Shown here piece after piece: positions 25,396 through 33,398 of a stretch of DNA of 60,181 nt (its first letter is position 1; every line of letters begins with the position of its first letter). The DNA is from Terriglobales bacterium. GTDB lineage: Bacteria; Acidobacteriota; Terriglobia; Terriglobales; Acidobacteriaceae. A program made the translations under genes and the position numbers. The DNA is taken from positions 1-60,181 of the forward strand of contig JAATFM010000268.1 in assembly GCA_015655195.1 (NCBI GenBank). The letters run 5' to 3'. The notes under the pieces were generated by a model, which worked only from the letters and a program-made list of their open reading frames with translations, did no database searches and had not been told where the DNA came from.

Positions 25396-27078
25396 TCAGA
25401 AGGCCTCTTCAAAGACGCGGAAGCGACGCTCCTGCTCCCACTGCGCGGCGGACTTCTGGCTGCCGGCGAGGAATGCCTTGCAGGCGGCGGAGGGCAAGTC
25501 ACCGCCGAGGGTCTGGCTCTTGCAGGCCACTACGGGAGCGGTGAAGACGTCCGGCGCCGCCCAGAGGCTCGCTCCGGGAAGGAAGTTGTGCTCCATGCCG
25601 GTGCGGGCGAGTTGCTTCAAGTCGGCGTAGGTGAGGTGGTAGTCGAGTGCGGCGCGCGTGTATTCGCGCGTGATGTCGATGCGGCTCACGCCCTCGTCGT
25701 CAGTTGAGAGAGCGACAGGCACATGGGCGTCGCGGTAATAGGGGAAGGGGTGGTCCATGCCTTTGACGCCGAGAATCCCCTCGTTCGAGCTGAGGTTGAT
25801 CTCAACCATGATGTGCTTTGCGGCCATCTCTTTGAGTAGCGCGGGAGCGTTGTCCTCGTACATCGCGTCGACGCCGTGGCCGATGCGCTCGGCGTGGGCA
25901 ATCTCGACGGCCTGGCGGATGTGGAAGCGCAGGCCCTCCGGCGGTACGAGGCCGGGCGCGAGTTCGCCGGCGTGCAGGCTGATGTGGACGGCGGGATAGA
26001 CAGAATGCAGATATTCGATCATGCGCATCTGGAGGGTGTAATCGCGCATGGAGACGAAGCCGTCCTCCGGCTGAACGAAGTTGATGCCGACGAATCCGGG
26101 CTCGCCCGAGGCGATGGATTGCTGGACAGTCTCAAAGCCGAGAAGCGTCTGCGCGAAGACCTGCTCTGGCGGAAAGGCTCGCAGAACCTGGTAGATGTAG
26201 CGCACTGTAATCTGGCAGGCTGGCGTGGCCTGGCTAGTCCCGCAGTGTTCCAGCTCGCGGCGGCGAGCCTCGTTCGAGCGAACGTGGTCCATGTCGATGG
26301 TGACCTCGTCGCGGAGGCCGCGGTCGAGCAGTGCCTGGCGCATCTTTGCGAAGTTAACGTTGTCTGTGTTGCCGAATTCAGAGCTGTGGGGCCAGTTGAT
26401 CTGGCGGGCGATGGCGGCAGCATGACCGAAGGGCGGTGTATCCATCAGCTCGAGGTACTGCTGGTTCTGCGCGGCGGAACGAGAGGCGATCTCGTCGACC
26501 CACTCGCCGACGTGGCGGGGGTTGATAAGCCCGAAGCGGTCGAAGGTGGCGAAGAACTGGTCGTGGCCGCTCCAGCCGGCACTGGGCTCAAAGCTACGCA
26601 GGGAGAAGGAGTCGATGAGCTTGTCGTAGAGGCCCTGATCGGCGGGACCGATGTTTCCACTGAGGCGAGCGGCCGGAACGAGCGGCGAAGCACAGGGCGG
26701 CGGCACAAGCTTCAAACCCACGGGATCGACACAGAGGCCGTCCTCGGCGGCATCACGAAGGAAGGTTTCCGCGTACACGGCTCCGGAGAGGTGGACATGC
26801 AGGTCAGCGCCCTTGGGAAAACCCACCAGAAAGGCGTGGACGGCGAGCGGGCCTTCTTTCACGGCGGCCCCATAAGCGCGGGCAGCGCGGCCCTCCGCAG
26901 AGACCGGGAACTGCGCGAGCTTCTCGGCGGACGCGACAAGAGCCGGCGGACCTAGCGGCATAGACTGCTGGGCAAAGCTCGTCGGAACGAGGCTCGATGG
27001 AACGAAACCCGAGGAAACAAAGAGCGCAAAGGCAAGAGTCGACAGGCTGGCGGCAGGGAGGCATGTGGGCTTGAACAT
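25396..27078 (-). CDS. Exported adenosine deaminase family protein
   Basis: Metal-dependent amidohydrolase of the adenosine/AMP deaminase superfamily. Zinc-site motifs occur in order: ADLHVHLSGAVYAE (HxH), HISLHAGELAPG with the third His and catalytic Glu, RIGHGVDAMYED, and VALSTDDEGVSR with the metal-ligand Asp. A signal peptide covers residues 1-37 (LSTLAFALFVSSGF core, ending SFAQQ). The 560 residues exceed bacterial Add (about 340) and resemble the length of secreted ADGF-type deaminases. The substrate is unproven. No ribosome binding site is evident before the ATG. Confidence 0.87.
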   Translation of the reverse strand: MFKPTCLPAASLSTLAFALFVSSGFVPSSLVPTSFAQQSMPLGPPALVASAEKLAQFPVSAEGRAARAYGAAVKEGPLAVHAFLVGFPKGADLHVHLSGAVYAETFLRDAAEDGLCVDPVGLKLVPPPCASPLVPAARLSGNIGPADQGLYDKLIDSFSLRSFEPSAGWSGHDQFFATFDRFGLINPRHVGEWVDEIASRSAAQNQQYLELMDTPPFGHAAAIARQINWPHSSEFGNTDNVNFAKMRQALLDRGLRDEVTIDMDHVRSNEARRRELEHCGTSQATPACQITVRYIYQVLRAFPPEQVFAQTLLGFETVQQSIASGEPGFVGINFVQPEDGFVSMRDYTLQMRMIEYLHSVYPAVHISLHAGELAPGLVPPEGLRFHIRQAVEIAHAERIGHGVDAMYEDNAPALLKEMAAKHIMVEINLSSNEGILGVKGMDHPFPYYRDAHVPVALSTDDEGVSRIDITREYTRAALDYHLTYADLKQLARTGMEHNFLPGASLWAAPDVFTAPVVACKSQTLGGDLPSAACKAFLAGSQKSAAQWEQERRFRVFEEAF

Positions 27079-27162
27079 AATTGGTTTTAAGTGTAGGACA
27101 AGGGCTCCGGCTGGCGGAGTGAAAATTCCGGCCTTTCGCCGAAAGGCCGCTGGGGGCTGGGG

Positions 27163-27191
27163 TTGGTTTAGCGGCGCAGCCTTGATATACT
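27163..27191 (+). promoter_or_regulatory. Candidate promoter of tRNA-Phe
   Basis: TTGGTT (27163-27168), 17-nt spacer, TATACT (27186-27191), about 105 nt before the tRNA. A 9-bp hairpin CGGCCTTTC/GAAAGGCCG lies just upstream at 27129-27149. Confidence 0.55.
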
Positions 27192-27297
27192 AGCTCAGTT
27201 GTTGCAGCACACTGTCTGAGGGACTCTTGCCTTCTCCGGCCGCTATTTCGGTATTGGCCAACCTCCCACAGGTAATTGCAACGGAAGTTTGCACTGA

Positions 27298-27372
27298 GGC
27301 CAGATAGCTCAGTGGTAGAGCGCGGCCCTGAAAAGGCCGGCGTCGGCGGTTCGATCCCGTCTCTGGCCACCA
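27298..27372 (+). tRNA. tRNA-Phe (anticodon GAA)
   Basis: Acceptor GGCCAGA pairs with TCTGGCC, D-arm GCTCAGTGGTAGAGC, anticodon stem CGGCC/GGCCG with loop CTGAAAA giving GAA, T-arm GGCGGTTCGATCCCGTC. The discriminator is A and CCA is encoded. Its 3' end is a likely integration site for the element represented by the recombinase fragment downstream. Confidence 0.96.
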
Positions 27373-27482
27373 CTTATATTTCATCCCGTTCCATCTTGTC
27401 CTACAAACAACGTAAATTGTTGATTCTTATAGTTACCTATGTTTCACTCTGTCCCACCCTATTCCTTGACATCCTATGCAGC

Positions 27483-27534
27483 TTGGGGGCAACTATGGGG
27501 GCAGGGTTGATATCTCTGAAATGGGTGCCCCCAA
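27483..27534. repeat. Recombinase arm-site-like repeats
   Basis: TTGGGGGCA (27483-27491) and TGGGGGCA (27496-27503) are direct repeats; TGCCCCCAA (27526-27534) is the inverted copy ending at the recombinase start codon. Such clusters beside tRNA-targeted tyrosine recombinase genes often bind the recombinase; here that is inference. Confidence 0.5.
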
Positions 27535-27783
27535 ATGCCACTCACAGACGTTCATATCAAGAATGCGAAGCCGGTCAGAAAAGCAAAAGGCCAAGCACTG
27601 GCCAAAGAACCGGATGCAGGCTCAACAGGCGCTGCTATCGCCAAGTCCCCTAAGTATGTGAAGACAGACAAGCCATATAAATTGGCTGATGCAAACGGTC
27701 TTTACATTGAAATTGACCCTTCCGAGGGAAAATATTGGCGCTTCAAGTATCGCTTTGGCGGGAAGGAAATCCGCCCAGCGTGA
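27535..27783 (+). pseudogene. Truncated tyrosine recombinase (DUF4102-type N-terminus)
   Basis: The 82 codons encode MPLTDVHIKNAKPVRKAKG, a non-typical insert of about 27 residues, then PYKLADANGLYIEIDPSEGK and YWRFKYRFGGKEIRPA before a stop. This is the N-terminal arm-binding domain of P4-like phage/island integrases. The core-binding and catalytic domains (R-H-R-Y) are absent, so it is a remnant. Its position 160 nt from the tRNA-Phe 3' end is the standard geometry of an integrated element. Confidence 0.8.
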
Positions 27784-27835
27784 TACAGAGTGTCCTGATG
27801 TTTGACTGTATCGGCAATTCCTCTCGTTTCATATA

Positions 27836-27869
27836 GGAAATGCGCCGGGCTCGTGGGAACGCCGGCGCA
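27836..27869 (-). terminator. Hairpin downstream of the truncated Ig-like gene
   Basis: TGCGCCGG (27841-27848) pairs with CCGGCGCA (27862-27869). On the minus strand it is followed by TTTCC. Confidence 0.45.
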
Positions 27870-27875
27870 AGTGGG

Positions 27876-29126
27876 TTAGTTGGTTACCGTCACGCTAAAG
27901 ATGGCGGTCTGTGTGATTGATCCAGAGGTCGCTGTGGCGATGGCCGGATAGGTTCCTGCCGGCGTTCCGCTGGTCTGATGATTCCCTCCTCCATTGCTCC
28001 CGCCACATCCGCTTATGCCAAGAGCAGCAAAAACCAGAAACAAGCCAAGACCTGCTGCGAGCATATAGCGACGGCGCACACCAAACAGGAGCGCGCCAAG
28101 CGCGATACAGCCAAGCCAGCCGAAGCCGGCACGGTAGATTCGTGATGTTGTACTGATTGCCGCCTGAGTTCCCGCAGTTTGTACTGTGAGTGTCGCAGTT
28201 GCAGAGGATGAGCCGGGCATCGTCGAGGATGAAACGGAGCACGAACCACTCGGGATTGTCGCGGAGCAGGAGAAGCTGACCGTCCCAGCGAAACCTCCGG
28301 ATGGGGTGACCGTAATCGTAGAATTCGCCGAGGAGCCCGCGCCGATGCTCTGCGCCGTCGAATTCAAACTGATGGTGAAGGAAGGGACAGGTGCGGTAAT
28401 GGTAAGCGGTACCGTATTCGAAGTGGATGCGCTATAGGTCGCATCCCCCCTATAGGCGGCTGTAAGACTGGTAGAACCAGTGGAGCTAAACGAAGTAGTA
28501 AGGGTGGCTGTTGCGGCTCCAGTGCTCGATAAGGGAGAAGTGCCGATCGTGGCACCGTTGCTATAGAAGGTCACATTGCCGGTAGGTAATCCAGAGCCGC
28601 TCGTGGAAGCAACATTGGCCGTCAGAGTGACGTTTGTGCCTGTCGTAATGGAATTGGCAGAGGCGGCGAGGGTAATCGTCGTTGAAAGCGGATTGGATGC
28701 TGTCACGCTGGCCGAAGCCTCTGAGCCTGTGTAGGCATCGGTATTCCCCTCGTAGGTAGCCGTAACTGTATTGGCTCCTGCTACGAAAAAGCTGCCCGGA
28801 AGAACTGCCGTGCACGACCCGGCGGATAGTTGGCAGGTACGCACACTCAATGGGCCCACCGTGAAAAGCACTGTGCCGGTGGGTAGAAATTGAGGAGATA
28901 TTGTGTCCGTTACGGTCGCAGTAACCATTGTGGACCCGGAAGTCAAAATGCTGGTTGGATCCGCCGAGATCGCCGTTGCGGTGCTGTCCACTATAGTGAC
29001 CGCCTGAAGGCTCGATTCGGAGGAGGGGTAAACATTATCACCGTTGTAAGTTGCCGAGATAGGTGGGGCTTCCGGTCCACCTATAGTCACGCCACTGACT
29101 GTCGCTGAACAGCTCGGTGGCTTCTT
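27876..29126 (-). pseudogene. Ig-like repeat surface protein, 5' end truncated
   Basis: The C-terminal 400 or so residues of a larger exported protein. At least two bacterial Ig-like (Big_3-type) repeats are visible (SLTAAYRGDATYSASTSN and TVTATYEGNTDAYTG), then a third beta-sandwich with VTPSGGFAGTVSFSCSAT. It ends in the tail shared with the next three genes: hydrophobic WLGCIALGALLFG, RRR, hydrophobic LGLFLVFAALGISG, Cys-Gly-Gly, and a Thr/Ala-rich end. There is no signal peptide and no good start: the frame simply begins at a stop inside the IS5-like remnant (29106 onward). Confidence 0.75.
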
Positions 29127-29715
29127 TCAAGGTTCGATTCATGCGCTGGGCGCGGCCCGGGGTGTGGGAGCGCATCTTTTCCGATCTGGTGGCGGACAAG
29201 AAAAATCAGTATCTGATGATCGACTTCGACTCCACCATCGTACGAGCCCATCAGCAGGCGGCCACGGACTACAAAAAGGGGGCTCCGAAGACAAGGCGCT
29301 GGGGCGTTCCCGAGATAGACTGAGTACCAAGATTCACCTGCTGGCCGACGAAGCCGGGCTGCCCATAGCCTTCCGCATCACGGCGGGACAGGGCTGCTGA
29401 ATACGCCCAGGTAGTTAGCTTGCTGCAGAACCAATAGGCCGAAGCTGTCATCGCCTACAAGGGCTACGACTCAACTGAAATCGTAGCCACTATCCAAGTC
29501 CTGGGTGCGACCGCGGTTATCCCACCACGACGACACTGGAAGCAGCCGCGCAGCTACGACCGTACCTTGTACAAACAGCGAAACCTCATCGAACGCTGTT
29601 TCAACCGGCTTAAGCAGTTCCGCCGATTCGGCACACGCTACTGCCGAACCATCGAAGCCTTTCGATCCTGCACCGCTCTCGCTTGCGCTTGGATCAGACT
29701 AGCTATATATGGATA
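29106..29715 (+). mobile_element. IS5-family (IS427-like) transposase remnant
   Basis: Broken DDE transposase readable in pieces across all three frames: GVWERIFSDLVADKK and YLMIDFDSTIVRAHQQAA (29150-29270), KTRRWGVPEID, then LSTKIHLLADEAGLP (29315-29365), AVIAYKGYDS (29445-29475), and TLYKQRNLIERCFNRLKQFR (29560-29625) with the conserved YREK-like block. Stops and frameshifts at about 29322, 29398 and 29435 inactivate it. I could not identify terminal inverted repeats. It cuts the 5' part of the neighbouring Ig-like gene. Confidence 0.82.
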
Positions 29716-29989
29716 CCGCCTAGAGCGATGCAGGGGGGATTGGAGCCCCACTGCGGCCGTATTTCGCAAGCTGCTCGACAGCTTCCTTGCAGGGCTTTGA
29801 TTGCAAAACAGGATAGAGACCGCCGAGATCGAAATCGGACAGAACCAAGCGGTTGTTCAAGAGGTCTAGCATGATGGACGCAATATGTGGTGCACTGCGA
29901 GAGCCTTCCAACTCACAGAAAGTCAGGCCATGGGAGCAGGAGAATCGCATCCTGCCTCCACAGCCCGTTACAACGCCGCACTCGCAAAC
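29716..29989. other. Residual DNA between the IS remnant and the S53 gene
   Basis: The stretch holds a minus-strand open frame (29720-29950) whose middle, IMLDLLNNRLVLSDFDLGG, looks protein-like but matches nothing I recognise. Near 29965 a VVTGCGGR-like reading resembles the CGG tail motif of the neighbouring genes, so this may be debris of the disrupted paralogue. Confidence 0.3.
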
Positions 29990-32900
29990 TTACTGGATAT
30001 TCAGCGCGAATGTAGTCGAAGCTGTATTCCCTGCATCTGTACTGTCGGCTCCGACCACCGTGATGGTATAAGTCCCCTTTGCGGTGGAAGGCGAGCTTCC
30101 GCCTCCGCAACCCGTTACCGCTCCGGCTGTTGCCAATAAGAACAGCACCATCATCAACCAGAGTTTTTTACGCCTGCGCACTCCCAGCAGCAGAATGCCC
30201 GCCATCCCTGCAAATGCAAACGATATGGACCTCATCCTGTTTGCAGCAGATGCAACCGTCACTCCCGATGAAGCAATCCTTTTGTAATTCGAGGAGGCCG
30301 TGCACGCTGTTCCTATGGCAATACGAATGGTTGCGGTTGCCGTAGATTTCAACGCCACCACTGGGTTTGTGCTTACCGAATAACACGCCCCACTTATGCC
30401 CTGACTCGACAAGGAGAGATTGACCGTTCCAGCATAGGTGCTGGTTGAAGTAATAGTTACCGTTGACGATCCGCTCTGCCCCTGCGTCAACGTTACATCG
30501 GTTGCGCTCAACGTAAATGCCGAAGCGGCTGAGCTGACGGTAAACGTTGCCGACCCGGAAGACGCCGCATTCCCCGCATCTCCCGAGTAGTTTGCCGTTA
30601 CCGCATGGGATCCGGCGGAAAGCGTCCCGACATTCAACATCGCGGCGCCATCCACCAGGGATACCGGCGAGCCACTGACCGCGCCATCCATGGCAAACTG
30701 CACCGTGCCTGTCGGCACACCTGCGGCAGACTGCACCGTAGCGCTCAGGCTCACCGCATCCGAGGTCGTAGGCGCTGCCGGAGAGATGTTGACCGTCGTC
30801 GTATCACTCGCAGCGGTATTCACCACAAACGAAAGCGTACCCGACGATGCAGAAAACGCGCCGCTGCCGGAGTAATTCGCGGCAATCTGATGCCTGCCCG
30901 CCGTCAGCGCCGCAACTGCGCAGTTCGCGGCTCCGTTTGTCACCGCCACACTGGCGCATGTCGCCGCGCCATCCACCGAGAACTGCACCGTGCCACTGAT
31001 GCTTCCGCTTGTGCCCGACGAAACACTCGCTGTTACTGTGATCGCACTTGCCGTCGTCGGCGCGGCAGGAGAAATAGCAAGTACCGTTGTCGTTGCCGGA
31101 AGCGGCGCCACCACAAAGGTAAGCGATCCTGCAGATGTCGCCGTGGCGCTATCCCCAGAGTAGATCGCACTCGCTATATGATTCCCGGCAGTCAGCACGG
31201 GGCTCGTATACGTCGCCACCCCTCCGGAAACCGCCACCGCGCCGCCTACGGCTACGCTATCGATAGAAAACTGCACCGTGCCCGAAGGCGCGCCACCGGC
31301 AGATGAAGCCACATTGGCAGTAAAGGTAATCTGCTGCGCCGCATTCGGAGCAGACGGCGCAATCGACACGCCCGTGCTGCTTGCCGCCAGCGATGTTCCG
31401 CTGCCATAGTCGGGAAATGCCTGCGCCAGGTGAAAGGCATCGATCGTGCCCAGCCCTGTCGTCACGTCATACCCCGGCCCGGCGCTGTAACCAATCTGCG
31501 TTGTCCCCGCAGGGCAATCCACCGAACCCGCCGTGCACGGACTATCGTTATTCCCCATCGTTACGTCATGGAAGATACCGGTGCTCGTCGACAACGGATA
31601 AAGCAGAGGATTGATGTTGCCCTGACCGCCGGACGCAACGGATTGATTAATGAGCGTAAGAATACCGGCAAAGATCGGCGCGCCAAAGGATGTGCCGCCA
31701 GCCTCTTCCACATACCCGTCGCTGCAATTGTCCCCATTGCTATTCGCAGGCCCGCAGAAAAAATATGGATCATGAATGTTCGAAGCATCGAGCGATATAT
31801 CAGGAATATCGCGCGCGCCATCGGCAGGAACGCCCGCGGCCACCTGCCATGACGGCTTGGCGAAGACCTGACTCACACCTCCACCGCCCGCCGCGAGACC
31901 GGCTCCCTGCGCCGTCGTCACAGCCGAGTCATTCCAAACCATCTCCGGAATATAGGAGATCGCCGAGCCATTGTCCGCGCCATTCGTGCTGTTCCAATAG
32001 CTGCCCGCTCCCTCGTTGAACTCGGTTCCGCCAATACCCGTGAAGTTCGGCGCATCCGCCGGAAACTGCACCAACAGGCCCTCCGTCGCGCTGTTCACTC
32101 CAAAATCGCATCCTGTTGCGCCCTCATCGCCTGCTGCCGCAATCAGCGTCTGTCCCTGCGCGTTCGCCTGGTCAAACAGCGTCGTAAAAGCACTCAGATT
32201 GGAGGTTGTCAGCGCACTTTCGCACGCGCCATAACTGCTGCTGATTACCGGCGCCACATCATTATCGATCGCATATTCAATCGCATCAAAGACGCTGTAA
32301 TTGGCATTGTTTCCCGAGTACACAAAGTTGATGACCGCATCCTGCGCAATCGCGCCCGAGTATTCAATATCCAGATCCGACTCGGATTCATCATCGGCCG
32401 TCAGCACCGCGCTGCTTCCGCTGTTGGGCACCAGAGTCAACACCAGGTTGGCATTGCCGCCAAAATAATCATGAAAGTTGGCAATATCCGCCGTGTCGAT
32501 TGCGCTCTGCCCGACGATCACGACACTCTGCCCAGCCCCTGTATAACCCGCGCTGTAGAGAGGAGCAATGTCATAAATAGTGCGCAGATCCGCCGGCACC
32601 ACAAAATGATCTCCGCTCCCATCCGTATAGTTTGGGGAATACTTCACAGACGCCTTTTCCCTGTGCATCGTATGAGGCCGTAGAGAGTTCAGATTGCCCA
32701 CGCCCGATACCACATTCACCAGCGCCGCAGGCAGAGAAAGCTCCGTAGCATTCGCAAAGAAACTGCTCTCTCCAAGCGTGTAGCGATGTATCTCCGTGTT
32801 GAAGGCGGTCTGCACCTGAGAGACCGTGCCGGAGAAACGCACATGCAGCGGCGTCGCCTCCGATACCACAAAATGCTGCCCACGCAGCCATGCAACAACG

Positions 32901-33277
32901 CGATTCACATCCCCATCCGCCAAGCCAAAACGCGCCGCATATTCCTTCGGCGTAAGCCAGTGGCGATACTGCGGGGAATTTCGATCCTGCTGGTCCTTCA
33001 GCAACTCGGCGAGGTCTGTTTTCTGCGCCTCACTCAAAGAAAAGTGAAGCGTCATATTTTCAATTGTCGTATTTGCGCTGAGCTTCCCCGCATCCTGCGC
33101 GCCACGCAACGCCTGGAGCAGGCTCCCATGCAGAACAGCCTTCGTTCCCGCATCCACGGCGGCGACTCTCTCGACCGCCTGCGATGCCTGCTGCGCCCCT
33201 GCCCGCACCGCAAAGAACGCAGCCCACATTACGGCTATCGAGACAATCGCTCTCATGCTTCTTCGCAGTGAGCGCAT
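29990..33277 (-). CDS. S53 (sedolisin/kumamolisin) peptidase with Ig-like repeats and CGG tail
   Basis: Exported acid-type serine-carboxyl peptidase. After a signal sequence (AIVSIAVMWAAFFAVRAGAQ) comes the Pro-kumamolisin activation domain (about residues 55-190: HFSLSEAQKTDLAELL, RHWLTPKEYAARFG). The S53 domain covers about 220-600 with catalytic Glu and Asp in ESESDLDIEYSGAIA and Ser in GGTSFGAPIFAGIL. Three or four Ig-like repeats follow (TVQFSIDSVAVGG, TVQFSVDGAATCA, TVQFAMDGAVSGS). The end is hydrophobic, RRR, hydrophobic, VTGCGGGSS and a beta-rich segment. I start it at ATG 33277 (GGGGGC upstream); 33256 is possible. Likely a secreted protein-degrading enzyme anchored by its tail (inference). 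Confidence 0.88.
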   Translation of the reverse strand: MRSLRRSMRAIVSIAVMWAAFFAVRAGAQQASQAVERVAAVDAGTKAVLHGSLLQALRGAQDAGKLSANTTIENMTLHFSLSEAQKTDLAELLKDQQDRNSPQYRHWLTPKEYAARFGLADGDVNRVVAWLRGQHFVVSEATPLHVRFSGTVSQVQTAFNTEIHRYTLGESSFFANATELSLPAALVNVVSGVGNLNSLRPHTMHREKASVKYSPNYTDGSGDHFVVPADLRTIYDIAPLYSAGYTGAGQSVVIVGQSAIDTADIANFHDYFGGNANLVLTLVPNSGSSAVLTADDESESDLDIEYSGAIAQDAVINFVYSGNNANYSVFDAIEYAIDNDVAPVISSSYGACESALTTSNLSAFTTLFDQANAQGQTLIAAAGDEGATGCDFGVNSATEGLLVQFPADAPNFTGIGGTEFNEGAGSYWNSTNGADNGSAISYIPEMVWNDSAVTTAQGAGLAAGGGGVSQVFAKPSWQVAAGVPADGARDIPDISLDASNIHDPYFFCGPANSNGDNCSDGYVEEAGGTSFGAPIFAGILTLINQSVASGGQGNINPLLYPLSTSTGIFHDVTMGNNDSPCTAGSVDCPAGTTQIGYSAGPGYDVTTGLGTIDAFHLAQAFPDYGSGTSLAASSTGVSIAPSAPNAAQQITFTANVASSAGGAPSGTVQFSIDSVAVGGAVAVSGGVATYTSPVLTAGNHIASAIYSGDSATATSAGSLTFVVAPLPATTTVLAISPAAPTTASAITVTASVSSGTSGSISGTVQFSVDGAATCASVAVTNGAANCAVAALTAGRHQIAANYSGSGAFSASSGTLSFVVNTAASDTTTVNISPAAPTTSDAVSLSATVQSAAGVPTGTVQFAMDGAVSGSPVSLVDGAAMLNVGTLSAGSHAVTANYSGDAGNAASSGSATFTVSSAASAFTLSATDVTLTQGQSGSSTVTITSTSTYAGTVNLSLSSQGISGACYSVSTNPVVALKSTATATIRIAIGTACTASSNYKRIASSGVTVASAANRMRSISFAFAGMAGILLLGVRRRKKLWLMMVLFLLATAGAVTGCGGGSSPSTAKGTYTITVVGADSTDAGNTASTTFALNIQ

Positions 33278-33398
33278 GTGCCCCCGCTCACAAACCGGCC
33301 ATGCAGACGCTTCAACTCCCCCAACAATCAGCATTGCTATCCTTCCTGATTTCATCCGGTCCTTTTGCTCTCGCATCCGTTTCTGCATATGCCCGCTC

